From Benincasa hispida (taxonomy: Eukaryota; Streptophyta; Magnoliopsida; Cucurbitales; Cucurbitaceae): a stretch of DNA of 64,000 bases. A program made the position numbers and the translations under genes. Below, in pieces: positions 23,172-35,863 of this stretch. The notes beneath the pieces are model-generated. The model was not told the origin of the DNA and searched no databases. It worked only from the letters and a program-made list of their open reading frames with translations. Each line of letters begins with the position of its first letter. The first letter of the stretch is position 1. The stretch lies in assembly GCF_009727055.1 (NCBI RefSeq), contig NC_052350.1, forward strand, positions 27,344,866-27,408,865, in the 5' to 3' direction.

Positions 23172-25742
23172 TGTGAACCCTGAATCCTAATTTCTCTACT
23201 TAAGTATGTTCCCTACTAAGACCAGTGTGGTGAGTAGGTCGATGTAGAAACTAATTTGTAATGGTAGAGAAAAGGGTGAAAAATTAGAAAAAAAAGTGTG
23301 AATTTGGAAGCTTGACTTTTGGGGAAAACTTGGAAAATTGGCTAAGTATAACCTATGTGATGGATACGTTGGATGATGGATGCGATGGTATGCGTCCATA
23401 CGGTTAAAGGAAGACATCTGAAGGTGATGCGTTGGGGTGGCACGAGGGCAGGCGATGCAAAGGGTATGCGAAGGTCATGTTGGCTGCGATAGATGCATTG
23501 GACCAGGAAAGCGCCCCATGTGTCGATGCCAAGCGCCCCATGCGTCGATGAAGAGCGACCATCTTATGCGTCGATGTCGTGCGACCGTGCTATGCGTTGG
23601 AAGTTAACGATGGCATGCATGATGGATATGGTCGACGCGACAACTCTGCTAAGGCATAGGCCATGCGATGAGCTAGGTTGGATGCATGGTGGCTGGCTCT
23701 TGCGATGGTTAAGGCTTGCGGTGACTAAGTGAGTTGGGTTACGTTGTAGAAAATGCAATGGTGGTGAGTTGAAAACCAAGGGGAGCCAAGGGTTGCTATG
23801 CGTTGATTATAGACTATGCGTTGATATTCAAGGCTAGCAATATGCATTGGAGAAGAGGTGTTGATCATCACCCTAGTTGAACGCAATTGAGTAGGATGGA
23901 CGCATTTGAAGGATGAGCTCATATGGAGGACGTAATCAAACATGTGGCTTCTTGGGAAGAAACCTTAAGCCTTAAGCAAATGAGGTGGTTGCACAAGAGG
24001 ACATGCAAAATTAATCCCCATGCGTTGGCTATGTAGGAGAAGGACACCTAAAGTTGCATTGATCAAAAGTTTCATTGATAGTGTGAGGAAGAAACATTTG
24101 GACATGCAGTCAAGTAGGAGGTGTCGACCTTGGAGAGTTTCTAGATGCCTATAAATAGAGCCAAGGACTTATTTTCATATCACAATTCAAAATACATTAA
24201 GAAGAGTGGGAAAGCTGAGTAAAAATTGTGTTGATAGCAAAATACATGCGTTGATCATAAAGCTTCAAGGGGGACGCAGTAGACAGTGAAGTCTGGAAAC
24301 AACATCAACTTGGGACAAGGAGTTCTCCCAGTTTACTCGTGCGTTTGGAGTGATTCCAAAGCCACCTAAAAGCTCTGCAAGTCTAGTTTTCAGGGTAGGC
24401 CTGCCAGAGAAAAAGCTCTAAGGGATCAGGCTGGAACTAAGAAAAAGACAGAAGGGTCAGGCTGTCGGGTAAGTTTGGGCTAGTCTTGAAGATTTTGAGA
24501 TTCCGGCCAAATCAAGAAAAGTTCTCAGCTTAGATTTTAGTGTAAGCTGCCTGAGATATTTTTGCAGAAGGAAGTATCTTAAGGCTTTGAACTATGAGTA
24601 TCCGAGTTTTAAATTGAATCTAGATTTTAGGGGTATAAAAGGGAGCCCGAGGTAAACAAGGAACTTTTAGAGTGAAAAGTTCCTAGACAACAAGGTAAGT
24701 GACTAAAATAGTTACAATGTTTTAAAGAAAGCATGTTTTAAAGAAAGATTATTCTCATGCCAGCTAGTTTTACAAAGTAATTTCCATGCAAACCATGAGT
24801 TATGTTATAAATACATGCATGTATGAAAAGTTTATTGAAAAGCTATTATGCGTGTTAAATACACCCAACATGCGTTAGTATCTTTAAAGACGTGTTTTAT
24901 ATGTGTTATACTTTACATGCTTTAAAGAGAAAGTCATTTATGACTACTTTTACTTAAAACGCGATATCAAAAGACATTTGAGAAGGTATCCGACCAACTT
25001 GATACCGAAGGACGTTTGAGAAGGTACCTTAGCAGCTCGATACTGAAGGACAAGTTTTGAGAAGGTATCTGAGCAGAAGGGCCCAAGGTATGATGGTACT
25101 TAGTATGGCCACGTGCACGTAGGTAGTTGAAGTCAGAGATTGAGCAAAAGGGTTCTCTCTTGACTAGCAGTTGGTGTTGGGATTTAACCGCAGTAGGGTT
25201 ATTCTTAACTCAGAAACAGTTTTAATATTTTCTGATAAAAACAACATTATATGTTTTATGCTTGGAAAATGTTTATACAGCCAAGGTTACTGTAGAAGTT
25301 TATATTTCAGTTTAATCTCTTTATTGAGACTTTTGCATGAGAATCAGTTATCTTTCTTAAGTGACTCACTGGGCTAGCAAGCTCACCCCGTTTTCAAATG
25401 TTTTCCTTTCCCCAGGTAGCGGTCAAATTCTCAGGAGATAGCTCTGCGTCTGCTCTACCACTAAAAGGACAAAGATATTGTAACTCGTATGTTTAGGTGG
25501 TTACTGTAAATATTGTACACATGTTATAGTTGTTCATATATGGACGAGGGTTTTGGGCACTAGGACTTGTGAATCTATTGATGTAATTACTCTAAACATG
25601 TTATGTGTTTGAATTAATAAATTTTGGGCCTACAAGGCATCCGCTGTATATGAGTTATATGTTGGTATCAGAGTTATTTCGCAAGAGTTATTAGGCAGTA
25701 AGTGTCAACAAAAGGGTTGATAACTGCTGCAGTCATGTCCTT
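23172..25742 (+). repeat. Gypsy LTR, forward copy 1 (left end of block)
   Basis: Begins TGTGAACCCTGAATCC and follows the order seen in all copies: GCGTTGATGC-type repeats (23440-23840), TATAAATAG at 24150-24158, the GAAGGACATTTGAGAAGGTATC tandem region (about 24965-25090), and a PBS-like TGGTATCAGAG at 25663-25673. It stops at CATGTCCTTTG, about 55 bases before the LTR end preserved at 48375. Small open frames here (e.g. 23493-23732) arise from the repeats and are not genes. Confidence 0.85.
24150..24158 (+). promoter_or_regulatory. TATA box of the gypsy LTR
   Basis: TATAAATAG, kept at the same LTR position in the other copies: 36882-36889, 43176-43184 and 46759-46767 on the plus strand, 27275-27283 on the minus strand. 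Confidence 0.6.
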
Positions 25743-25767
25743 TGGTAATTACAACACTAGATTCAAA

Positions 25768-28320
25768 AGCACTCATATACAGCGGATGCCTTTTACGCCA
25801 AAAGTTTTATTAATTAAAAAACATAACATGTTTAGAGTAATTACAACACTAGATTCACAAGTCTCGATGCCCAAAACCCTAGTCCCTATATGAACAACTG
25901 TAACATGTGTACAATATTTACAGTAACAACCTAAACAGACGGGTTACAATATCCTTGTCCTTTAGTGGCAGACCAGATGCAGAGCTATCTCCTGAGGATT
26001 TGACCACTACCTGGGGAAAGGAAAACATTTGAAAACGGAAGGAGCCTGCTAGCCCAGCGAGTGACTTAAGAAAGATAATTGATTCTCATGCAAAAGTCTC
26101 AATAAAGAGATTAAACTCAAATATAAACTTCTACAACAACCTTGTACTGTAGTATAAACATTTTTCAAGCATAAAACATATAAAGCTGTTTTTATCAGAA
26201 AATATTAAAATTGTTTCTTAGTTGAGAATAACCCTGTTGCGGTTAAATCCCAACAACAACTACTAGTCAAGAGAGAACCCTTTTGCTCAATCTCTGACTT
26301 CAACTACCTACGTGCACGTGGCCATACTAAGTACCGTCATACCTTAGGTACTTCTACTCAGATACCTTCTCAAAACTTGTCCTTCAGTATCGAGTTGCTA
26401 AGATACCTTCTCAAATGTCTTTCGATATCAAGTTGGTCGGATACCTTCTCAAATGTCCTTTAATATCGCGTTTTAAGTAAAACTAGTCATAAATGACTTT
26501 CTCTTTAAAGCATGTAAAGTATAACACATATAAAACATGTCTTTAAAGATGCTAACGCATGTTGGGTGTATTTAACACACATAATTGCTTTTCAATAAAC
26601 TTTTCATACATGCATGCGTTTAAAACATAGCTCATGGTTTGCTTGGAAATTACTTTGTAAAACTAGCTAGCATGAGAATAATCTTTCTTTAACACATGCT
26701 TTCTTTAAAACATTGTAAATATTTTAGTCACTCACCTTGTTGTCTAAAAACTTTTCAATCTAGAAGTTCCTTATTTACCTCGGGCTCCCTTTTACACCCC
26801 TAAAATCCAGATTCAATTTAACACTCAGATTACTCATAGTTAGAAGCCTTATTATGAGATACTTCCTTCTGAAAACATGTTCTAAAATATCTTTGGAAGC
26901 TTACCTAGAACTTCTCGTGGTTTGGCCGGAATCTCAAAATCTTCAAGACTGGCCCAAGCTTACCCGACAGCTTGACTCTTCTGTCTTTTTCTCTGTTTCC
27001 AGCCCGATCCCTTGGAGCTTTTTCTCCGGCAGCCTTACCCTGAAAACTAGACTTGAAGATCTTTCAGGTGGCTTTGGAATCACTCCAAACGCACGAGTAT
27101 ACTGGGAGAACTCTTCGTCCCAAGTTGATGTTGTTTCCAGAGTTCACTGTCTACTGCGTCTCCTTTGAAGCTTTATGATCAACGCATGGATTTTGCTATC
27201 AACGCAATGTTTACTCAGCTTTCCCACTCTTCTTAATGTCTTTTGAATTATGATCTGAAAAGAAGTTCTTGGCCCTATTTATAGGCATCCAAAAACTCTC
27301 CAAGGTCGACACCTCCTACTTGGCTGCATGTCCAAGTGTTTCTTCCTCACATTATCAATGCAACTTTTGATCAAAGGAACTTTAGGTGTCCTTCTCCTAC
27401 ATAGCCGCATTGGGCTTAATTTTGCATGTCCTCTTGTGCAACCACCTCATTTGCTTAAGTTTTAAGGTTTCTTCCCAAGAAGCCGCATGTTTGATGACGT
27501 CCTCCATATGAGCTCATCCTTTATATGCATCCATCCTACTCAATATGCATTCAACTAGGGTGATGATCAACATCCCTTTTTCCAATGCATATTGCTAGCC
27601 TTGAATATCAACGCATAGTGTACCATCAATGCATAGTAGGTCATCAACGCATAATCTATAATCAACGCATAGCAACCCTTGGCTTTCCTTGGTTTTCAAC
27701 TCACCACCATTGCATCTTCTACAATGCAACCCAACTCACTTAGTCACCGCAAGCCTTAACCATCACAAGAGCCAGCCACCATGCGTCCAACCTAGCTTAT
27801 CGCATGGCCTATGCCTTAGCAGAGTTGCTGCGTCCAACATATCCATCGTGCATGCCATCATCAACTTCCAACGCATAGCATGGTCGCACAGCATCGATGC
27901 ATAGGACGGTCGCTTAGCATTAACGCATAGGATGGTCGTTCGTCATCAACGCATGGGGCGCTTGGCATCGAAGCATGAGCACATGCCTAGTCTAACGCGT
28001 CCATCGCGACCAACGCAACCCTCACATACCCTTTGCGCCGCCTACCCTCGTGCCGTCCCAACTTTCAAACGCATCACTTTCAACTTTCTTCCTTTAGCCG
28101 TATGGATGCATACCACCCTTCTAACGCATCCATCATATAGGTTATACTTAGCCAATTTTCCATGTTTTCCCCAAAAGTCAAGCTTCCAAATTCACACTTT
28201 TCTTCTAATTTTTTACCCTTTTCTCTACCATTACACATTAGTTTCCACATCAACCTACTCACTACACTAGTCTCAGTAGGGAATATACTTAAGTAGAGAA
28301 ATTAGGATTTAGGGTTCACA
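25768..28320 (-). repeat. Gypsy LTR, reverse copy 1 (3' LTR of the reverse element)
   Basis: A near mirror image of the preceding forward LTR, joined to it tail to tail. A roughly 24-base filler at 25743-25767 duplicates 25835-25859. The LTR ends AGGGTTCACA at 28320 (minus-strand TGTGAACCCT), directly followed by a purine-rich (minus strand) tract. Frames at 26854-27168, 27689-27904 and 27932-28270 come from LTR repeats. Confidence 0.85.
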
Positions 28321-28324
28321 TTTA

Positions 28325-28335
28325 TATCCCCCTTA
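28325..28335 (-). other. Gypsy polypurine tract, reverse element
   Basis: The minus strand reads TAAGGGGGATA next to the LTR start. The intact form AAGGGGGAGGTAAA is at 35850-35863 on the plus strand. Confidence 0.65.
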
Positions 28336-28371
28336 TGAAAATTTCATCCTCGAAATTTCACTACAAGTCCG

Positions 28372-29700
28372 TCAATTAAACAACTGCGAATACTTGTTTC
28401 TGATTTTCTCTTCGGCTTCCCATGTTGCTTCATCCATGCTATGGTTTCGCCATAGTACCTTTACCAATGGGATTGTTTTATTTCTTAAGACTTGTTCTTT
28501 TCTGTCAAGAATCTCCACTGGTTCTTCCTCGTAAGACAAATTCTCTCTCAACTGTACTGGTTGCTCAGGAAACACATGGGTAGGATTTGGCACATACTTT
28601 CTAAGCAAAACACGTCATGGATACGAGATCACTCTGAAGGTAAGTCCAACGATACGCCTATTGGGCCAACTCTTTCTATTATCCCGTAAGGTCCAATATA
28701 CCTCGGGCTTAATTTTCCTTTCCTACCAAACCTGAGTATTCCTTTCCATGGAGATAATTTAAGAAATACTTTATCACCAACATCAAATTCCAATTCTCTT
28801 CTCCGCTTATCGGCATAACTCTTTTGCCTATCTCGAGCTGTCTTAAGATTATCTTTTATAATCTTAACATTGTCTGATGTCTGTTGCACAAGTTCTGACC
28901 TAGTAATTTTCTTTCACTGACTTTATCCCAACATATCGGAGTTCTACATGGTCTTTCGTATAGTGCCTCATACGGTGCCATTTCGATACTCGAATGGTAA
29001 CTGTTGTTATATGCAAATTCGATCAACGACAAATGCGTATCCCAACTACCCTTGAATTGCAATACATATGTTCTCATCATGTCCTCTAATGTCTAGATTA
29101 TCCACTCAGACTAACCATCTGTCTGTGGGTGAAAAACGGTACTAAAATATAACTTGGTGCCCATAGCTTTCTGCAAATTAGGCCAAAATTTCGATGTAAA
29201 CCTAGAGTCTTGATCTGATACAATTAAAACTGGAGCTCCAAACTGACTCACAATTCAATCAACATACAGCTTAGCTAATTGGTCTAGGGTAAAAGTAACT
29301 TTAACAGGTAAAAACTTAGTTGTTTTTGTCAATCTATCCATGATTACCCATATACATCATAGCTCACTAGTGTCCTAGGTAACCCAAACAAGAAATCCAT
29401 CGTAACATGCTCCCATTTCCACTCTGGTACTGGGAGTGGATTAAGTAATCCTGCTGGCCTCTGTCTTTCTGGCTTAACTTGTTGACATATTAGACACCTG
29501 TCAACATACTCTGCTATTTCTTTTTTCATACTAGGCCACCAGTACGATCTCTTTAATGTTCTGTACATCTTCGTACTACCCGGATGCATAGCATAAGTCG
29601 AACTATGTGCCTCTTCTAGAATAGCTTGTTTAAGTGCTAAGTTATTAGGTGTGCACACCCTACCTTCTTTTAATGGCACTTTGTCTGTTCTTAGTTGGTA
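28372..29700 (-). pseudogene. pol: Gypsy integrase with GPY and chromodomain-like tail, reverse copy 1
   Basis: Overlapping minus segments in different frames. 29344-29679 holds the HHCC finger (EEAHSS, then MHPGS, then CLIC) and the first catalytic Asp (TMDFLFGLP). 28856-29080 covers the end of the core (SLIEFAYNNSYHSS). 28629-28889 holds the DVGDKVFLKL block and the GPY motif (RYIGPYGIIERVGP). 28372-28608 is the C-terminal domain ending VLWRNHS, ATWEAEE, LFN, typical of plant chromoviruses. The frame changes at each join, so the enzyme is broken. Confidence 0.86.
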
Positions 29701-31152
<1,452 letters not shown>

Positions 31153-32711
31153 TGTCACACCTCGCCCCAGACCACCTCCGAGCCTTGGAGAGGGCGTGAT
31201 TGACAGTAGTTATCAACCCTTTGGTTGACACTTACTGCTAATAACTCTTGCAGAAATAACTCTGATACCAATGTACAAATTTAACAACCAACTGATTAAG
31301 TAGGCCTATTTTATATTATATAATGTAACGTTTATACAACTGAAAGACTTAACAACAAAGTTACAACAACAACTGTAAAACTCTTCGGAAGTGTAACTGT
31401 GGCATTGGCAAGCCTTGACCATAGCAGCATCCTGGAACTCCTCACCTTTCCGCTACCTGGGGGGGGGGGGGGGGGGAGGAATTAAGAAAACATTTTTGAA
31501 GAGTGTGAGCTACTAAGCCCAGTGAGTGGTATATTTTTATAAATGAAACCTGTGTCTTATCAAAAATAAACTTTTGGGGAAAACAACATGCAATCAACAA
31601 CACATTAATACCATTTCAAAGTCATTTCCTCAGCCCAAGCCGCTGAATCATTTCCTGTTAACGGTCAACTACTGTCAACCTAACAACATGACAACAACTT
31701 TATGGAAACTTTCCTTATACCCCATTTTCCCACGACATTTCTTCCTGCTAGTTATGCTTAGGTAACTTGGCCATATTTTCCTGTCGGTCGCCCACTGACT
31801 ATCGTTTCCCGCCAACTGAAGCCATCTGCCAACCAAAATTATCTTAATTTGCATGTAATCTCAACCGTACACCACCTACTTAAGTTGATAAAAATCTTCT
31901 TACATGTAATCTCCTTTTGCCACTTCATTTGCTTAATTTCTGATTTATTTATCCAAATTACAATAAACGCAATCCATTCTCTTCAAATGCGTCCATTTGT
32001 CCCAATCTCGCTGGTTTCGCTCTTGTGGCTCTCGCTCTCTCCAACTTTCTCGCTGGTTTTGTTCTCGTGGCTCTCGCTCTCTCCCACTTTCTTGCTCAAA
32101 CTCTCGCTCTCTCCCATTCTCTTTCTCTCTCCACTCTCGCTCTCTCCCATTCTCTCGCTCTTCTCCAATCTCGCTCTCGCTGATCTCGCTCTCAACGATC
32201 TCGCTGATCTCACTCTCAACCATCTCACTCTCAGTGATCTCGCTAATCTCGCTCTTAGCTACTGCGAGCGTCGTTTACCTCCGTGCAATTACTACACGAT
32301 CGCCCACCTCATCCTATCGCGCTGCTTATATACTAGACAATTGTCTACCCAGTGCCTTGCACACAACATTTCGCTTTCTCTGCTCTTGCTCACGCATACC
32401 CAACGTATGAGCAAACCTTGGCAATGCCTTTTGCCAACACTTCGGCCAATCATGCGTTCATCCCTACGAACGCAGGTCGCCTTTCTTCTCATCTTATGTG
32501 TTAATGTCTCTTAACGCATGGTTCATTTTTTACTTTACACTTAGGCAAATTTCACTACAATTTCATCAATCAAAGCTCAACTTAAATTACTCAAGGAAAA
32601 TCTACTAAACACTTAGAAATTTCCTGCCCTTTAATATAGGATTTAACTTTCACTTAGTTAATTCCTTTTAACACCTGCTTAAGTAGGAAAAATGGAAACC
32701 TGGGTTTCACA
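31153..32711 (-). mobile_element. Solo LTR inside the gypsy RT
   Basis: Bounded by TGTCACACC at 31153 and TTTCACA at 32711 (minus strand TGTGAAACC ... GGTGTGACA), so it lies in minus orientation and belongs to a gypsy LTR family related to the block's own. Flanks GGTGT (31148-31152) and TGTGT (32712-32716) match at 4 of 5 positions. The RT sequence is continuous across the site when compared with 41861-41890. It contains an 18-base G run (31459-31476) and the CTCGCTCTCTCC repeat (about 31995-32270). The 221-codon plus frame at 31849-32514 and its minus counterparts are products of that repeat. Confidence 0.83.
31995..32270. repeat. CTCGCTCTCTCC simple/mini-satellite
   Basis: A pyrimidine-rich run with irregular units such as GGCTCTCGCTCTCTCC and later ATCTCGCTCTCA. 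It opens long frames on both strands with Ser/Leu- or Glu/Arg-rich translations. These should not be taken as proteins. Confidence 0.75.
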
Positions 32712-33420
32712 TGTGTTGTACCTGGAACTAACTCAATAGTAAACTCTATTTCCCTATCAGGTGGTAAGCCTGGTAACTCGTTAGGGAATACATCTAAGAA
32801 TTCTTGTACCACAGGTACATCGTCAGGTCTCAGCTTCTTATTTTGTGAACTGCTATATAGGCTAAATAGGCTTCACATCCCTTACTCAACAGCTTTCTAG
32901 CCTTCACTGCTGATATTAAATTTCCTGGAAGTATTCTTTTACTTCCTACCAGGGTTATCTCTTTTTCACCTAGTTTTCTAAATACTATTTCTTTCTTAAA
33001 ACAATCCATAGTGGCATAGTGTTTACTTAGGAAATCCATACCTAAGATAACATCAAACTCTAGTAATTCTAATAGAATCAAGTCAACCTATGAACTCCGA
33101 TTTCCTATAATTACTTCACGATTCTTGTAATATTCATGTACAACTAGAGTATCTCCTACAGGTGTAGAGATAAACAAATTCTCATTCATACGCTCAGGCA
33201 CTCTATCTATATGCAATGCACACATGCTAGATATGAATGAGTGCGTATCACCTGGATCGAATAACGCATAAGCGGACTGGTTACATAAAGTTATCGTACC
33301 AGTTACGACATTTGGATCATCTTCCACTTCCTGGTGTGTCACAATGTATACTCTACCCTGCTGTTGCTGTTGTTGTTGTCTATTGGGGTCGTCCAACTAC
33401 CCCTTTCTGCTTAGCTGCAC
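32712..33420 (-). pseudogene. pol: Gypsy protease and RT linker, reverse copy 1
   Basis: Two minus segments. 33088-33396 begins with a Gln run (residues 6-12) and reaches the protease active site, which reads Asp-Pro-Gly-Asp-Thr-His-Ser-Phe instead of the expected Asp-Ser-Gly-Ala-Thr. The catalytic Asp remains but the loop is altered. 32830-33081 holds the second protease signature (LLEFDVILGMDFL) and the start of the linker to RT. A stop at about 33085 separates them. Confidence 0.8.
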
Positions 33421-34618
33421 TGGATTCCTCACCTCTAGTTCCGGTCGCTCTGGGGTGGTCTATAATCTGGGTAACTCATCTCTGTTCACTTTGTGCTCCA
33501 TGACCTAACTGGGGACAATCTTTCTTGAAGTGCCCCGCTTGTCCGCACTGAAAGCACAGATTCATGTTGCTGTAACATACTTCTGAATGGTGCCTACCAC
33601 AGTTTACACATAATGGTCTCCTTTCTGTACTAGCTACTGACTCGCTAGTACGACTTGATACTAATCTACCACTCGGTCCAGTTGTAGGTCTTGACCTCTT
33701 TTTACTTGAACCTTGTTGACTCGTGCCTCCAACACTTCTCATACCTGACTATCCAGAGAACGGGGGTCTAAAACTCTTACCTCTCATTTACCAGGCGTCT
33801 TGAACTGTCCCACACTTGGCTGGAGTATATCTTCCGTCGCTACACTCCACTCAACTCTGATAGCGGTCTTAACTAACTGAGTGAAATTCACTCAATTAGA
33901 TGTAGAGGTAACGGGTGTACGTATCTTTCTTCTTAGGCCATTCTCAAATCTTCTACACCTCTCCTTCTCCTCCGCAATGATCGAAAGGGCATAGTGAGAT
34001 AACTCAGTAAATCTTTGCTCGTACTAAGAAACAGTCATCAATCCCTGAGTTAGCCTAAGAAACTTCTCCCTCTTTGCTTCTTTAAAAGCACTAGGGTAGT
34101 ATTTATCCTCAAATACTTGTCTGAACTCAGGCCAAGTCATCGTTTCCGAACTACTCCTTCTGGCCTCTATCACTTTCCACCATTTCTTAGCCCCTTTCTA
34201 CAGCAAGAATGCCACTAACCCAACCTTACAGTCCTCAGTGCATCTCATAACCTTAAAACATTTCTCAATCAAGTTCAACCAGACCTCACATCTACTGGAT
34301 CTGTGGCTCCATTGAACGTCGTGGCACCTAAAGCTTTCAACATCTCGACACCAAATTTCTTCTCTGGATCGGTCTGAATCGATCCTACACTAGTCGCCAA
34401 TCTCTAGCGATTATATCAAATACTCGATCCTCCATCTGGGGATCTATATCTACCCGTGGGGTACTCGACTCATTTGTAGAAGTCGCTTTCTACTCTACTA
34501 AGTCTCTAACTCTCTTCCCCTTTGGATCTGGGTCCTGTCTATCTTCAGGACCTTTGCTGGTAGGGTCAACATTCCTCTCCTCAGTCTGCTTACTCAGCCA
34601 TCCACTTCTCCTCAGCAT
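33421..34618 (-). pseudogene. gag: Gypsy gag with two zinc knuckles, reverse copy 1
   Basis: The start codon on the minus strand is at 34618, just after the leader. The first ~90 codons are acidic/polar and contain stops. The retrotransposon gag core is spread over 33780-34400 in changing frames. 33476-33742 is open and encodes a basic Ser/Arg-rich linker and two knuckles: CVNCGRHHSEVC and CFQCGQAGHFKKDC (CX2CX4HX4C). The paired knuckles fit chromovirus gag. Confidence 0.8.
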
Positions 34619-34792
34619 TTTTACCTAATTATTAAGTACACATGTTAGAGACTTACTTATGGGACTTAATTTAATGCATGAACTCTCTCTTTCACCCCAA
34701 ATCTCATGCTTTACTACTAAGCTAGTATAAACTCAAACTTTACACTCAAACCTTTCCCAAGTTTTACGTATACCTTTACTCTGATACCAAGC
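34619..34792 (-). other. Gypsy leader and PBS, reverse copy 1
   Basis: A short leader of about 160 bases separates gag from the PBS. The minus strand reads TGGTATCAGAGT at 34778-34789, an initiator Met-tRNA match, 3 bases after the LTR end. This fixes where the gypsy LTR really ends and shows that the TGGTATCAGAG inside the LTR is not the functional PBS. Confidence 0.8.
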
Positions 34793-35311
34793 TCTCACAC
34801 CCCGTCCCAGACTACCCTTTGAGCCTAGGAAAGAACATGACTGTAGCAGTTATCAACCCTTTGGTTGACAATTACTGCCTAATAACTCTTGCGGAATAAC
34901 TCTGATACTAACATATAACTCATATACAGTGGATGCCTTTTAGGCCAAAAGTTTTATCAATTAAAAAATATAACATGTTTAGAGTAATTATAACACTAGA
35001 TTCACAAGTCCCGATGCCCAAAACCCTAGTCCCTATATGAACAACTGTAACATGTGTACAATATTTACAGTAACCACCTAAACAGACGGGTTACAATATC
35101 CTTGTACTTTAGTGGCAAAGCAGATGCAGAGCTATCTCCTAAGGATTTGACCGCTACCTGGGGGAAAGGAAAACATTTTAAAATGGGGTGAGCTAGCTAG
35201 CCCAATGAGTGACTTAAGAAAGATAACTGATTCTCATGCAAAAGTCTCAATAAAGAGATTAAACTCAAATATAAACTTCTACAATAACCTTGTACGTAGT
35301 ATAAACATTTG
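34793..35311 (-). repeat. Gypsy 5' LTR fragment, reverse
   Basis: The 3'-terminal ~520 bases of the LTR, next to the PBS. It ends abruptly at about 35311, where RNase H sequence (minus) begins. The small frame at 35205-35453 spans this artificial join and is not a gene. Confidence 0.8.
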
Positions 35312-35537
35312 TACAGTTATAATATTTGATCAACTCGATCCATCTTCTTTGTCTCAAGTTCAGTTTCTTCTAATTAAAGATATACTTCAGACTTTTATGA
35401 TCAGTGAATATATGACATCGCTCACCAAACAGGTAATGCCTCCACAACTTTAGAGCCAACTCTTAATCGTGCGTAGGGTAGTTACATTCATGCTTCTTTA
35501 ATTGTCGAGAAGCATAAGCTACTACCTTTCCTTCCTT
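35312..35537 (-). pseudogene. pol: Displaced gypsy RNase H fragment
   Basis: A minus-strand copy of the sequence at 29975-30200 (TDHKS and RHYLFGE region), out of context between an LTR fragment and forward integrase. It ends in CCTTCC, sharing about 5 bases with the forward sequence at the next join. Confidence 0.75.
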
Positions 35538-35811
35538 CAGACTTATCTCGTATCCATGACGTGTTTCATGTGGCAATGCTTAGAAAGTATGTGCCAGATC
35601 CTACCCATGTGTTGCCTGAGCAACCAGTACAACTAAGAGAGAATTTGTCTTACGAGGAAGAACCAGTGGAGATTCTTGACAGAAAAGAACAGGTCTTAAG
35701 AAATAAAACAATCCCATTGGTAAAGGTACTATGGCAAAACCATAGGACGGAAGAAGCAATGTGGGAAGTCGAAGAGCAAATCAGAAACAAGTGTCCGCAG
35801 TTGTTTAATTG
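35538..35811 (+). pseudogene. pol: Gypsy integrase C-terminus (forward) with chromodomain-like tail
   Basis: The frame 35561-35812 reads [20 protein letters not shown], then the IPLVKVLW block, and ends LFN-stop. This is the only forward gypsy coding piece in the block. It is followed normally by about 50 bases, the polypurine tract (35850-35863) and a forward LTR, so it is the intact 3' end of a forward element whose remaining coding part is missing. Confidence 0.85.
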
Positions 35812-35863
35812 ATGAACTTGTATCAAAATTTTGAGGATGAAATTTTCATAAGGGGGAGGTAAA

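Noticed and set aside
31849..32514. A 221-codon plus-strand open frame, with long minus frames over the same DNA
   Set aside because: It lies in a solo LTR and is opened by a pyrimidine-rich repeat (CTCGCTCTCTCC). The translation is Ser/Leu repeats with no domain.
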